Shown: positions 44,933-54,891, counted from the first letter of the stretch. The stretch is 64,000 nt of DNA from Acidobacteriota bacterium (GCA_016213785.1 JACQZQ010000064.1:81836-145835), one strand, 5' to 3'. Made by a program: numbers and translations. The notes: generated by a model not told the origin, from the letters alone.

Positions 44933-47900
44933 CTATCTCTTTGCACTTGAACTTGTTGGTTTATTAACATTAGCCTTAGTAGTAGTTGATTTAACTGTAG
45001 GCTTACTTACTAGTGTTGCTTTACTTGATGGCTTAGCTATATTACCTGCCGTCGGTTTACTTGTACTAGATTTAGTGTTACTAATAGATTTTATATTACT
45101 AACTGTTTTACTTGATGAATTACTACTGGGTATAGAGGTTGCACGTACAACCCTAGGACGTGTAGCAGAAGGTTCAATACTACTAGTATTTACTCTAGGC
45201 GAAGAATTTGTAGCACTAGGCTTATTAGTATTTGTTGAATTTGTTGAACCACTGTTAGGTTTTGTTGATGGGGGTTTTGTTGTTCCTGATGCTGGTTTTG
45301 CCCCTGATATAGGAGGTTTTGTTGAGGAAGGTGTAGCACCTTTAGGAGTTAGTGTAGAAGAAGATGGTTTAGATTTTTCCCCAGATTTTACAGATTTTCC
45401 AGCAAGTGAAGGAGGTTTAACAGGGTATTCAATATCAAAAACTGTTGGTTTAGTTGGAAACTTAGTAGCATCTTTAGTAGAAGGTAATTTGTTTGAATGT
45501 GCTGAATCCTTACCATCAGTAGAATTTTCAGGATCATAACCTGGTGGTGGCGGTGGGACTGCTAGGACAGGCTTTTTAGGCAATGGAGAACCATCTTCTG
45601 GCATTAAAATTTCAGGTAGTGGAATTCCTCCATAGGCTGCATTAGAAGACATATAAACTTCTAAACGCTCCTTATATCTTTTTTCTTGTACTTTCTTTAG
45701 AACTTCATCTGGTTCAGGAGTTTGAGGAAATTTTTCTATTTCTTTATCTTTTAAGTAATACTTCATAAAATCGATCCAAACAGGTAAGGCTGATGTAGCG
45801 CCTGTTTCGCCTTTTCCTAAGCTTTTCTTTTCTCCTTGATAGCCTATCCAAAAACCTGCTACTAAACTTGGGGTATAGCCAATAAACCATGCATCAGTAA
45901 AATCATTTACTGTCCCTGTTTTACCAGCTATTGGGCGTTCGTTTAATTTAGCCTCTTTTTCTGACTTAATTCTTCGGGCTGTTCCTGCTTCAACAACCCC
46001 TTGCATTAAAGAAACCATAGTAGCAGCTACGTAAGGAGAAACTACAGGAACACTTTCAGTAGCTTTTTCTTCTAAAAGTCGGCCATTGGGGTCTGTAATT
46101 CGTTTAATATAATATGGTTTAGCTCTTGAGCCTTGATTTGGGAAGGTGCTATATGCTGCAACCATTTCAATTAGCGGGACTTCTGTTGCACCTAAGGCTG
46201 AAGGTAAATAAGGAGCCATCGGGTTACTAATTCCAAAACGTTTTACTACTTCTGCACCCTTTTGAATGCCCACAGATTGTAGTAATTTAACGGCTGGAAT
46301 ATTTCTTGATTGAGCTATTGCTTTACGTAGGGTAATTGGCCCCATAAAACTGCCGTCATAGTTACGAGGAGACCACTCACCATAAGCTACAGGAGTATCA
46401 GAAATATACTCATCAGCAAGCCAACCGTCTTCTAGTGCAGCTGAATAAACAAAAGGCTTAAAGCTAGAGCCTGTTTGTCTATTGCCTTGAGTAGCATTGT
46501 TAAATTTAGAAAGGTTAAAATCATAGCCACCAACCATAGCTTTAATTTCGCCTGTTCTAGCTTCAATACAAACAAAAGCGCCTGCAACTTGAGGGAGTTT
46601 TTCTAGTGTAATAGAGATTTCTTTTTTCTCTGGATCAAGTTTTTTAACATAGCAAATAGCTAGATCGCCTTTTTTTAATATTTTATTTAAAGGCTGTTTT
46701 AGAGTAGCTAGCTCTTTACTGGTTAAAACAACATTATATTCTCCTAATTTTATTTTAGCCTCTTTTTCCTCAACACTCATAACTAAGCCTTGTAAATACA
46801 TTTTTTCTTTAATTTCTTGATCCCAGTCTGAGTGTTTATAGTTATTTAGGTTCTTAACATTTTCGTTATCAATCACATTATAAAACTTAAATTCTGCGCT
46901 ACTAGGATGACGACGGCTATAGTCGTGTAAACCTCTGCGTACAGCTTGAACGGCATGACGTTGGGCATCGGCACTAAGTGTTGTATAAACTTTCATTCCT
47001 GAAGTATGAGCAACTCTAGTCCCATAGCTTTCTTCTAGATATTGCCTAACTTCTTCAACAAAATATCCATAAGGAGAGTTATTATTACCTACACGAGAAT
47101 TTACATTTAATTTAATAGGTTTACCTTTTGCTTTAGTAGCTTCAGCACGTGTAATAAAACCTTCTTCAGCCATATTATCAATAACAAGATTACGTCTTGT
47201 TGTAGCGCGGTTAATGTCTCTAGTAGGAGAATATGCACTAGGGGCTTTAGGCAGTCCTGCTAGTAGTGCTATTTCTTCTAATTCTAAATCTTTAACAGCT
47301 TTACCAAAATAATATTGTGCTCCTGCTTCTATACCATAAGAACCACCACCCAAAAATATTTGGTTACAATAAAACTCCATAATTTGTTGTTTAGTAAATT
47401 GACGCTCAATTTGTAGAGCTAGAAGGGCTTCTTTAGCTTTACGGGTAAGAGATTTTTCTGGCGAGAGAAAAAGCATTTTTGCTAATTGTTGAGTTAGGGT
47501 TGAACCTCCTTCAACTGTTGCACCTGCTTGGAAATTTCTCCAACCAGCACGAGCAATCCCAATAGGGTCAATTCCCCAATGGCTATTAAAACGTGCATCC
47601 TCTATTGCCATAACGGCTTGGCGCATTTTTAGAGGAATCTCATCATAACTAAGAGGCATACGACGTTCTAAGGAAAACTCTCCTATTATGGTTTTACCAT
47701 CATCAGCAATCACTTGTGTTACTAAACTAGGTTTATAATCAGCTAATTGTTTTACAGCTTGAGCATCATAGGTCAAGCCATATTGATAAGAAAGTTCTAA
47801 ACCTGTTACAACACCTAAAAGAAGTGATAGTAAAAATAAAGCAAGAAAAGTTTTTTTAGAAAAAAACCTTTGAAGTCTTGTAGGTTTACTAGCAATCCTT

Positions 47901-48025
47901 TCTGTTGGAAGTGAACGAGTGCTATTTAATGCTTTTACACTATTTACGTTTTTAGAGTCCCTAGAATTAGGCTCAGGATTTGTTCCTGTATTTGGAGTTT
48001 CATTGTTTTCCATATTTTTTTCCAT
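44933..48025 (-). CDS. Class A penicillin-binding protein (PBP1A-like) with long basic tail
   Basis: 1,030 residues. A cytoplasmic N-terminus, one membrane helix (about 55-76), GT51 transglycosylase ('EDARFNSHWGIDPIGIARA', 'GGSTLTQQLAKMLFLS', 'QIFLGGGSYGIEAGAQYYFG'), an OB-like domain (about 400-490) and a transpeptidase with S-S-F-K in 'GSSFKPFVYSAAL', 'SRN' and K-T-G in 'AGKTGTVNDFTDAW'. It polymerises and crosslinks peptidoglycan. After about residue 780 comes a tail of roughly 240 residues rich in Ser, Thr, Pro and Lys, much longer than in typical PBP1A, with no domain. It may bind wall polymers or be glycosylated. Confidence 0.95.
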   Translation of the reverse strand: MEKNMENNETPNTGTNPEPNSRDSKNVNSVKALNSTRSLPTERIASKPTRLQRFFSKKTFLALFLLSLLLGVVTGLELSYQYGLTYDAQAVKQLADYKPSLVTQVIADDGKTIIGEFSLERRMPLSYDEIPLKMRQAVMAIEDARFNSHWGIDPIGIARAGWRNFQAGATVEGGSTLTQQLAKMLFLSPEKSLTRKAKEALLALQIERQFTKQQIMEFYCNQIFLGGGSYGIEAGAQYYFGKAVKDLELEEIALLAGLPKAPSAYSPTRDINRATTRRNLVIDNMAEEGFITRAEATKAKGKPIKLNVNSRVGNNNSPYGYFVEEVRQYLEESYGTRVAHTSGMKVYTTLSADAQRHAVQAVRRGLHDYSRRHPSSAEFKFYNVIDNENVKNLNNYKHSDWDQEIKEKMYLQGLVMSVEEKEAKIKLGEYNVVLTSKELATLKQPLNKILKKGDLAICYVKKLDPEKKEISITLEKLPQVAGAFVCIEARTGEIKAMVGGYDFNLSKFNNATQGNRQTGSSFKPFVYSAALEDGWLADEYISDTPVAYGEWSPRNYDGSFMGPITLRKAIAQSRNIPAVKLLQSVGIQKGAEVVKRFGISNPMAPYLPSALGATEVPLIEMVAAYSTFPNQGSRAKPYYIKRITDPNGRLLEEKATESVPVVSPYVAATMVSLMQGVVEAGTARRIKSEKEAKLNERPIAGKTGTVNDFTDAWFIGYTPSLVAGFWIGYQGEKKSLGKGETGATSALPVWIDFMKYYLKDKEIEKFPQTPEPDEVLKKVQEKRYKERLEVYMSSNAAYGGIPLPEILMPEDGSPLPKKPVLAVPPPPPGYDPENSTDGKDSAHSNKLPSTKDATKFPTKPTVFDIEYPVKPPSLAGKSVKSGEKSKPSSSTLTPKGATPSSTKPPISGAKPASGTTKPPSTKPNSGSTNSTNTNKPSATNSSPRVNTSSIEPSATRPRVVRATSIPSSNSSSKTVSNIKSISNTKSSTSKPTAGNIAKPSSKATLVSKPTVKSTTTKANVNKPTSSSAKR

Positions 48026-48102
48026 AAGCCAGAATTTTACTTATTAAACAAATTACATATTAATTTAATAAGTATTTATTTTTGAGTAATAAAAAAGAAT
48101 AA

Positions 48103-48141
48103 AAGTTGTTTATAAGCATTTAATCACCTTATAAACAACTT
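48103..48141 (-). terminator. Terminator of the MacB-type permease operon
   Basis: AAGTTGTTTATAAG / CTTATAAACAACTT, a 14-bp perfect stem with an 11-base loop. On the minus strand it is followed by TTTATTCTTTTTT. Confidence 0.9.
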
Positions 48142-48226
48142 ACTGATTATAATTCTGCCTCTTGGATTGGTAAAGCCACAATCCTGTTCTTAAGCTTTCC
48201 TACTTAAATAGTCAGTTAAACTCTTA

Positions 48227-49480
48227 TTATTCATAGCGTAAGCATTCTATAGGATCTAGGCGTGCTGCTTTAGTAGCAGGCCAAACTCCAAATACTAAAC
48301 CAATAAGAACAGAGACTATTAAGCCTAAACTAACTGCCCAAAGAGGTATAACGCCAGGTAAGGTGGGAACTAGAAAACTAATTGTTTGGCCTATAATTAC
48401 TGCAAGTACTACACCTAAAATCCCGCCTAAGAAAGTTAATGTCATAGCCTCAAAAAGAAATTGCACAACAATATCTTTATTTTTTGCTCCAAGGGCTTTT
48501 CTAACACCAATTTCTTTTGTACGTTCTGTAACAGAAACTAGCATAATATTCATAACCCCAATACCGCCAACAAGTAAACCTATGCTAGAAACTAAAATTG
48601 CAATTATCCCTATTCCACCCAGGATTGAGTCAAATTGTTCAACAAAACGATCTGCTGTACCTAAATCAAAATTATCAGGTTCATTAAATTTAACATTTCT
48701 TTCTCTACGTAAAATTTCTTGTACTTGGCTTAAAGCCTGTTGCAACTTACCAGTATGAGATTGAATTATTAACATTAAGGTTTCACTACGAGGAGAGACT
48801 TTTCTAGCTGTACGATAAGGAACTAACACATCATTATCTTCATCATTTTCACCTAAAAAACTACTTTTTCTTTTTTCTAAAACTCCGATAATTTCAAATT
48901 CTTTTCCAACAAAAGTTACTTTTGAGCCTACAATTTGACTAGTATTAGGAAAAAGTGCTGATGCAACATTAACTCCAACAACCATAACATTTCTTCTATG
49001 TTGCTCATCAACTTCAGTAAAAAAACGCCCCTCACCTATTGATAAATTAACAATCTCAGAATAATTGGGTGAAACTCCTGTTACACTACCACGACGATAT
49101 TTTTTATCTTTATATTGGATCGTGCTATCAGTCCAATTAACAAATAATGCATTAGTCACACCATTAACAGCAGAGGCTTGCTCGCGAATTATTTCTCCTT
49201 GTTCTTCAGTAAGAGGTTTTCTTAGTCGTTCTGCTCTATCACGGCTTCCTAGACGTGGCCCAGTCGAAAGATGAAAAGCATAAATATTATTAGTTCCATA
49301 TTCTTCAATCACAGAAACTAAATTTTTTCTTAAACCTGTAAGCAAAGAAGCTATTGCAATAACTGTCATTACTCCAATAACAATACCTAAGACAGTTAAA
49401 AAGCTACGAAATTTATTAGCTTTAAGGTTATCTATAGCCATTAAAATAATTTCTTTAACAATAAAATTTGGCTTTTTCAT
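48227..49480 (-). CDS. MacB-type ABC transporter permease (FtsX family)
   Basis: 417 residues. First membrane helix near 27-47 ('FLTVLGIVIGVMTVIAIASL'), a periplasmic MacB_PCD domain (about 50-280) and three C-terminal helices (about 290-410) with '[20 protein letters not shown]' followed by G-V-R-K-A-L-G-A, the FtsX coupling region. It transmits ATP-driven motion to the periplasm for export of peptides, lipoproteins or macrolides. It is the second gene of a two-permease operon. The ATPase is not in the window. Confidence 0.92.
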   Translation of the reverse strand: MKKPNFIVKEIILMAIDNLKANKFRSFLTVLGIVIGVMTVIAIASLLTGLRKNLVSVIEEYGTNNIYAFHLSTGPRLGSRDRAERLRKPLTEEQGEIIREQASAVNGVTNALFVNWTDSTIQYKDKKYRRGSVTGVSPNYSEIVNLSIGEGRFFTEVDEQHRRNVMVVGVNVASALFPNTSQIVGSKVTFVGKEFEIIGVLEKRKSSFLGENDEDNDVLVPYRTARKVSPRSETLMLIIQSHTGKLQQALSQVQEILRRERNVKFNEPDNFDLGTADRFVEQFDSILGGIGIIAILVSSIGLLVGGIGVMNIMLVSVTERTKEIGVRKALGAKNKDIVVQFLFEAMTLTFLGGILGVVLAVIIGQTISFLVPTLPGVIPLWAVSLGLIVSVLIGLVFGVWPATKAARLDPIECLRYE

Positions 49481-49500
49481 AATTTTTTAATCCTAACCTC

Positions 49501-50742
49501 CTAGTTTTTTGTTAAAGCAATTATTGGGTCTAGTTTTGCAGCTTTATAAGCAGGATAAATACCTGCAACCATTCCTATAACACCTGAAACAGCAACAGAA
49601 AGCAGTACATAGACAGGAGTAATAGTCATAGGAATTGGAGTAGCATTAGAAATTACCCAAGAAAGTCCCGATGCTGTTAATAAGCCTAAAACACCACCAA
49701 TTGCAGAAAGCAAAGAAGATTCAATAATAAACTGCAAAAGTATTTGATTACGAGTTGCTCCAACTGCTTTTCTTAAGCCTATTTCAAAGGTACGTTCTGT
49801 AACAGAAACTAACATAATATTCATTACTACAATGCCTCCAACTAGTAATGAAATAAAGGTTATTGGTACAGCAACACCAGCAATGGCTCCAGTAAATTGA
49901 TCAACTTGGTTATTTAGCTGATCAACATTAACCAAGCCAAAATCATCTTCCTCATTGCCTTTAAGCTTATGTTTATTACGAAGAGCTACACGTGCTTCTT
50001 CAATAGCAATGGGAAAATCTTCTTTATCAAGAGTTTTGCCATGTAGAGTTAAGCTTTGTTGACGACCAAAAATACGCCCATAAGTTGTTAGTGGTAAATA
50101 CACTATGTTATCAAAAGATTGTCCAAACATTGAGCCGCGTTTTCTCTCTACTCCAACTACTCTTAAGGGAAGTTCTCGGATTTTTAGAGTTTTATCTACA
50201 GCATCAATTCCAGGAAAAAACTTTTCTTTTACATCCGCTCCAATAACACAAACCATTGCAGCATGTTCAACTTCTGAGGGGATAACAAATCTACCATCTG
50301 TAAAAACTTTATCCTCAATATCTGCCATATTTGCAGTTACTCCAGAAATCCGTACCCCTAACAAATCTTTACCATTAAATTTTATATCTATTTGATTATT
50401 AATCTGTACTCCTACAGTTTGGCAAGTGTCGCAATTTTCTGCTAACCATTCATAGTCTACCCATTTAAGCTTTTTATTGCGCTTATCCATCTTTTCCCAT
50501 TCTTCATCAGAAAGATTACCTACAGCAGCTATTCTTGCTACCATAAAGTGATTTACTCCTAAAAGTTTGGAAAGTATATCTGTAACATAGGTGTTAAAAC
50601 CGTTAATTGATGCGCCTACTAGCACTACTGAAGCAACACCTATAATAATTCCTATTAGTGTAAGAAAGGCTCGCAGTTTATGAGCAAAAATAGATTGAAG
50701 GGCTATTCTAAAAGTATCTAAGTAAAGAGCTAATATTTTCAT
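49501..50742 (-). CDS. MacB-type ABC transporter permease (FtsX family), paralogue
   Basis: 413 residues with the same layout: '[20 protein letters not shown]', a periplasmic domain containing a C-D-T-C pair ('NCDTCQTVG'), and '[20 protein letters not shown]' followed by A-V-G-A. It probably forms a heterodimer with the next gene (20-bp spacing, with AGGAGG in between). No Shine-Dalgarno is seen before its own ATG. Both permeases lack the fused ATPase found in MacB itself, so an ATPase subunit and a periplasmic adaptor must be encoded elsewhere. Confidence 0.92.
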   Translation of the reverse strand: MKILALYLDTFRIALQSIFAHKLRAFLTLIGIIIGVASVVLVGASINGFNTYVTDILSKLLGVNHFMVARIAAVGNLSDEEWEKMDKRNKKLKWVDYEWLAENCDTCQTVGVQINNQIDIKFNGKDLLGVRISGVTANMADIEDKVFTDGRFVIPSEVEHAAMVCVIGADVKEKFFPGIDAVDKTLKIRELPLRVVGVERKRGSMFGQSFDNIVYLPLTTYGRIFGRQQSLTLHGKTLDKEDFPIAIEEARVALRNKHKLKGNEEDDFGLVNVDQLNNQVDQFTGAIAGVAVPITFISLLVGGIVVMNIMLVSVTERTFEIGLRKAVGATRNQILLQFIIESSLLSAIGGVLGLLTASGLSWVISNATPIPMTITPVYVLLSVAVSGVIGMVAGIYPAYKAAKLDPIIALTKN

Positions 50743-50753
50743 ATATTTTTATA

Positions 50754-50781
50754 TTTTAGGTTTTAGATTTTAGATTTTAAG
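50754..50781. repeat. Four tandem TTTTAGA-type heptamers
   Basis: TTTTAGG, TTTTAGA, TTTTAGA, TTTTAAG directly upstream of the permease operon, in the divergent spacer with the radical SAM gene. A short AT-rich microsatellite. Confidence 0.4.
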
Positions 50782-50953
50782 AATTTATTAAATTCAGGAA
50801 TTTCGCTTTTTTACGCCAACACAGTAAATAATGTTTAACTTATTTTCCCAACAGGCTAAAATCACCTTGCTAGTAAATATTATATACCATTAACAATTAA
50901 ACGTTCTTAAACTCAAATAATTACACTTACTTTAGAAAATTTGGAGAAAAGTC

Positions 50954-52057
50954 TTGTCAGCATTTATTCAAGAAAATGATTTTGCTCAAATCCATAAAAT
51001 ACGTTTACAAGGAATCAAAGAAGGCAAAGTATTAACAGGCCCGCAAACTGTTCATATTGATTTAGCTAATGGTTGTAATACTAACTGCACTACTTGTTGG
51101 GATCACTCACCATTACTTACTTTGTCTAGAACAATAGAATGGAAACGCAAACAATTTGATTTTAATGATTTTTCTTCTTTAGCAAGTGATCTTCATAGTA
51201 TGAAATCCGTTGAAGCTGTGATTTTATCAGGAATGGGAGATCCTTTTGTTAATCCTGCAATCTATAAAATAATCAAAGTATGCAAAAATTATGGTTGGCA
51301 TGTAACGGTTTTAACCAACGCACTTTTAGCTAATCCAGAAAAAATACTTTCATTAAAAGTTGATATGATGTTGATTTCTGTAAATGGAGTCTCACCTAAA
51401 TCATACACAGCATTTCATCCTAATTTAAGATCTACCGATTTTGATAAGCTCTGTAGTCTATTAGAAACTTTTGCTTGGGCAGGTAAACGTTTTAAGCATG
51501 TTCAAGTAATAAATCGTGATACTGCTCCAGAATTAGTAGAAATGGTTTATTTTGCAAATAAATATAATGCTAAAAGTATTACTTATAAACTAGCTAGTTT
51601 AGCAAAAGGAACCGAACTTTGTGCTATTACAGAAGAGCAGCGAAGTTTACTATTAAAAGAACTTATACCTCAAGCACAAGAAGAGGCAAAAAACTTAAAA
51701 GTAGAAACAAACTTAGATGTTTTTCAGCAACAATTAAAAGCTGGTGGCCTTTTAACAGCACCAATTGAAGAAATAGGTTGTTTTATGGGCTGGTATTATT
51801 CACGCATTACAGTAGAAGGCAAAATCCTTTTTTGTTGCTCTACCGAAGTTGAAGTAGGTAATCTTTCTAAAGGTAAATTCTCAGAACAATGGTTTGACAA
51901 TCAATGGCAAGAAGCCCGTGAGAACTTAATGCAAGGAAAATACTACTCTAGTTGTTCTCAATGTGGAAAGCTTAATCAAAATGTAAAGATAGGAAAAAAA
52001 GTTAAGGAAAAATTTGGAGAAGAGCTTTATTTTTTACGAACAGGGAGAAAATCCTAA
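50954..52057 (+). CDS. Radical SAM/SPASM protein 1
   Basis: 367 residues. The 4Fe-4S/SAM motif is C41-x3-C45-x2-C48 (ANGCNTNCTTCWDHS), followed by 'AVILSGMGDPFVNPAIYKII' as the SAM-binding strand. A C-terminal SPASM-like Cys set ('GCFMGWYYSRI', 'ILFCCSTEVEVGNL', 'SCSQCGKL') would hold auxiliary clusters. The TTG start is chosen because GGAG lies 7 nt upstream and no ATG fits. It is divergent from the permeases and first in a run of three radical SAM genes. Its substrate is unknown; SPASM enzymes usually modify peptides or proteins. Confidence 0.88.
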   Translation: MSAFIQENDFAQIHKIRLQGIKEGKVLTGPQTVHIDLANGCNTNCTTCWDHSPLLTLSRTIEWKRKQFDFNDFSSLASDLHSMKSVEAVILSGMGDPFVNPAIYKIIKVCKNYGWHVTVLTNALLANPEKILSLKVDMMLISVNGVSPKSYTAFHPNLRSTDFDKLCSLLETFAWAGKRFKHVQVINRDTAPELVEMVYFANKYNAKSITYKLASLAKGTELCAITEEQRSLLLKELIPQAQEEAKNLKVETNLDVFQQQLKAGGLLTAPIEEIGCFMGWYYSRITVEGKILFCCSTEVEVGNLSKGKFSEQWFDNQWQEARENLMQGKYYSSCSQCGKLNQNVKIGKKVKEKFGEELYFLRTGRKS

Positions 52058-52199
52058 TTCTTAGGCTAATATTTGTCAAAGTTTTGGCAGATTTTCTAAT
52101 AACTTCCGTCTATTTGCTACGTATAGGGTTTTATTCAAACTAAATTCTTGTTGCTAAACCTTATAAATGACAAAATATTAATATAAGGAGTTTTATAGT

Positions 52200-53030
52200 A
52201 TGACAGAAAACAATTTTCCAAATGAAGAGCAAACTCAAACCTTAAATCAAATGGCGGCAGATATTAAGGAATTAAAAGGCTTAATCCCTAGAGTAGAAGC
52301 ATTAGAAATAGAGGTTGCTAAGCTAGCAAAACGCACAAATGTTGATTTACTTGCTGCAATATCAGAAATGTTTAATACATTTGCTGAGCAAATAAAAGCT
52401 GATATACGCGCTGAGTTTAATGATCGCTTTGATAAATTTGAGACTCGCTTTAATAAAGTTGAAGAACGTTTTGATAAGTTTGAAAGCCGTTTTGAAAAAC
52501 TTGAAGAACGTTTTGATAAGTTTGAAAGCCATTTTGATAAGTTTGAAAGCCATTTTGATAAGTTTGAAAGCCGTTTTGATAAGTTTGAAAGCCGTTTTGA
52601 TAGACTTGAAAGCCGTTTTGATAGGCTTGAAAGTGAAGTAGCTGAGCTTAACGTTCAACTACAAGAGATTAACTATAAAGTTGATAGGTTTAAGGATGAA
52701 TTTATTGAAATGAAAGCCCAGGTGCTTGAACTCAAGGCACAAGCTGATAAACTTATCCTTCAAATAAATGAACTTAAAGCCCAAATTGATGAACTTAAAA
52801 CTCAAATAAATGAACTTAAAGCCCAGGTTGATGAACTTAAAACTCAAATAAATGAACTTCGTGGTGATGTAGATGAGCTTAAAGAGCGTCTTACAAAAGT
52901 TGAAATAGAGCTAGCTAGAATTGAAGTAGAATTTCGTGATGTGCGTCGCGCTTTTCGTCATAGCTATATGGATGTAATACGAGTCCAAGAAACTTTAGAA
53001 GAACGTTTAGAAAAATTAGAACCTAAATAA
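52200..53030 (+). CDS. Heptad-repeat coiled-coil protein
   Basis: 276 residues with no signal peptide or membrane segment. Residues 76-145 are ten near-identical heptads ([RH]-F-D-K-F-E-S type). Residues 188-229 are six more heptads in a different style (Q-I-N-E-L-K-A and Q-I-D-E-L-K-T alternating). Almost the whole protein should be one long alpha-helical coil, and it is strongly acidic and basic in alternation. AAGGAG lies 9 nt before the ATG. It sits between radical SAM genes on the same strand. Possible roles are scaffold, filament or modification substrate; none is shown by the sequence. Confidence 0.85.
   Translation: MTENNFPNEEQTQTLNQMAADIKELKGLIPRVEALEIEVAKLAKRTNVDLLAAISEMFNTFAEQIKADIRAEFNDRFDKFETRFNKVEERFDKFESRFEKLEERFDKFESHFDKFESHFDKFESRFDKFESRFDRLESRFDRLESEVAELNVQLQEINYKVDRFKDEFIEMKAQVLELKAQADKLILQINELKAQIDELKTQINELKAQVDELKTQINELRGDVDELKERLTKVEIELARIEVEFRDVRRAFRHSYMDVIRVQETLEERLEKLEPK
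52425..52634 (+). repeat. Tandem 21-bp repeat array (ten units)
   Basis: DNA units of the form TTTTGATAAGTTTGAAAGCC are nearly identical over the middle seven copies and diverge at both ends. Each encodes one heptad. The identity at silent sites points to recent expansion by slippage or recombination. Confidence 0.9.
52761..52886 (+). repeat. Tandem 42-bp repeat array (three units)
   Basis: Three copies of a 14-residue unit (Q-I-N-E-L-K-A-Q-[IV]-D-E-L-K-T), the third degenerate, in the same gene as the 21-bp array. Confidence 0.8.
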
Positions 53031-53084
53031 ACCCATAAATAAGCTTATCAATGAACTTATAGCCTTGGCGAAAGGACAAAGAGT

Positions 53085-53948
53085 TTGCAAAGACAACCAA
53101 CTATTGAATGGCAAACAAATGGAATATGTAATTATGATTGTTCTTACTGTATTCAGTCTAAGAAATTTCGTCAGGGCTACCCATCAGATAAAGAAATTGA
53201 AAAGTTTTTAGATTTTTTTGCTTGTTTACCTGGAAAATGGGAAATTAAAATGTCTGGAGGTGAACCTTTTGCATTCAAAGGATTTATGGATAGCATAATT
53301 CCTGGCCTAGCTAAACTACCCCATAATATTTCAATTCTTACTAATTTATCAGCCCCTCTTTCTATTTTAGAAAAATTTGTCTCACTAGTAGGTAATAAAT
53401 TATCAGTTGTTTCTGTTAGCCTCCATCTAGAATATGTTGATGCTAAAGAGTTTACAGATAAAGTTAAACAGTTACGCCAATGGTTAAAAAATGATACAGC
53501 ACTTGTTATAAATAATGTACTTGTGCCTAACACACTTGAAAATTTATTATCCATAAAAGATCTAGTCGAATCCTCAGGCTTAAAGTACTTTCCTCAAGTA
53601 ATGAAAACTAAGCATGGAGTATTTCCTTATAGTGAAAGCGATCAAGCCATAGTTGTAAAATTAACAGGGAAAAGCCCAACATCAAAACAGGCTAATTTAG
53701 CCCCTTCTTATAAGGGTTTAGTTTGTTGGTCAGGAGTAGAATATTTTGTTTTAGATCAAAAAGGCCATGCTTGGGCTTGTCGCACAGCGAAAAGATTTCA
53801 AGAAGGCTATTTGGGAAATGTGCTAGAAAACACTTTTAAGTTAAAGTCTTTACCCCTAGCTTGTAAATATGATATTTGCCCTTGTACAGTACCAGCTAAT
53901 CGTGGAATGATCGAAGGCATCAATAAAACAGCTTACTATGAAAATTGA
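53085..53948 (+). CDS. Radical SAM protein 2
   Basis: 287 residues. C15-x3-C19-x2-C22 (GICNYDCSYCIQ), SAM-binding 'WEIKMSGGEPFAFKGF', and a C-terminal Cys set: 'VCWSGVEYF', 'AWACRTAKRF' and C-K-Y-D-I-C-P-C-T-V-P. The ending C-x4-C-x-C-T-V-P-x-x-R-G-M is shared with the next gene, so the two are paralogues. The N-terminus is very short before the cluster motif. The start is TTG at 53085, supported by AAAGGA 8 nt upstream. It overlaps the next gene by 11 bp. Confidence 0.88.
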   Translation: MQRQPTIEWQTNGICNYDCSYCIQSKKFRQGYPSDKEIEKFLDFFACLPGKWEIKMSGGEPFAFKGFMDSIIPGLAKLPHNISILTNLSAPLSILEKFVSLVGNKLSVVSVSLHLEYVDAKEFTDKVKQLRQWLKNDTALVINNVLVPNTLENLLSIKDLVESSGLKYFPQVMKTKHGVFPYSESDQAIVVKLTGKSPTSKQANLAPSYKGLVCWSGVEYFVLDQKGHAWACRTAKRFQEGYLGNVLENTFKLKSLPLACKYDICPCTVPANRGMIEGINKTAYYEN

Positions 53949-54891
53949 GCCTATTCTTAAACGAATTCATCCTTTGCCTTGGCCGCCTAAAGAAACTTTG
54001 GTGTCTGGTGCTTATAAGGCTACAAAACGCCCATCTCGTGGAGTAATTACTTGGAATATTAACACTACGTGTAATTACCGCTGTTCTTATTGTACACAAA
54101 AATTTCTTGATAATCGTGCTCGTTGGTCACAAGATACAACACTCTTTTTAGAAGGCTTTAGAAAATTGCCTGGGGAATGGGAAGTTAAGCTATCTGGCGG
54201 TGAACCTTTTCAACATCCTACATTACTAGAAATCGTGGCAGGGTTAAAAAATTTAGGTCATTTTGTAAGTATAGTAACTAACTTTTCTGCCTCAGAAAAA
54301 AAACTTTTAGCATTCCTTTCAGCCCTTGAAGACAAGCTTTTAGTCTTCTCTGCCAGCCTCCATTTAGAATATATTAATAATGAAACCACCTTAGCTGAGT
54401 TTATTAAAAAAAGTTTGCTAGTACAAAATAATTTACCCAAAGAGGCTTCTTTTAATGCCACTTGTGTTGCTACACAAAATAATTTATCTAAACTAAAAGA
54501 GTTAGTTGATAGATTTTCCAGTCAAGGGTTACGCTTAAAAATTCAGCCAGAAAAACAATTTGGTGATGTAATAAATTATTCTCAAGCTGAAGAAACAGAA
54601 CTTATTCAACTTGGCGGGCACAATGGATTAGGCAAAGTGGCTTGGTCGTTTTTAGGCAGACCTTGTTGGGCTGGAGCATTTTCTTTTACGCTTGATGATT
54701 TAGGAAATGCTTGGCGATGCTATCCTGCTAGGCGTTTTCGTGCTCAGTATTTAGGAAATTTCCTTTCACCAGATTTTCATTTAGCTACAGGGCCTTCACC
54801 CTGTTTATATTCATATTGTAATTGTACTGTCCCAATTGAAAGGGGCATGATGCCTAAAGATAAAAATTTAGAGGTAGAAAATGAAACTTAA
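53938..54891 (+). CDS. Radical SAM protein 3 (paralogue of 2)
   Basis: 317 residues. C45-x3-C49-x2-C52 (NTTCNYRCSYCTQ), 'WEVKLSGGEPFQHPTLLEIV', 'RPCWAGAFSF', 'AWRCYPARRFRAQYLGNFL' and the shared C-terminal motif in 'SYCNCTVPIERGMM'. An extra N-terminal 'PILKRIHPLPWPPKETLVSG' precedes the core. Start codon inside the previous gene and end inside the lipoprotein gene (11-bp overlaps at both ends) imply tight translational coupling. The substrate may be a cell-envelope protein, given the coupled lipoprotein; this is inference. Confidence 0.88.
   Translation: MKIEPILKRIHPLPWPPKETLVSGAYKATKRPSRGVITWNINTTCNYRCSYCTQKFLDNRARWSQDTTLFLEGFRKLPGEWEVKLSGGEPFQHPTLLEIVAGLKNLGHFVSIVTNFSASEKKLLAFLSALEDKLLVFSASLHLEYINNETTLAEFIKKSLLVQNNLPKEASFNATCVATQNNLSKLKELVDRFSSQGLRLKIQPEKQFGDVINYSQAEETELIQLGGHNGLGKVAWSFLGRPCWAGAFSFTLDDLGNAWRCYPARRFRAQYLGNFLSPDFHLATGPSPCLYSYCNCTVPIERGMMPKDKNLEVENET

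Noticed and set aside
52362..52658. ORFs in other frames of the 21-bp repeat array
   Set aside because: Any frame through a 21-bp tandem repeat stays open; only the heptad frame continues into nonrepetitive, protein-like flanks.
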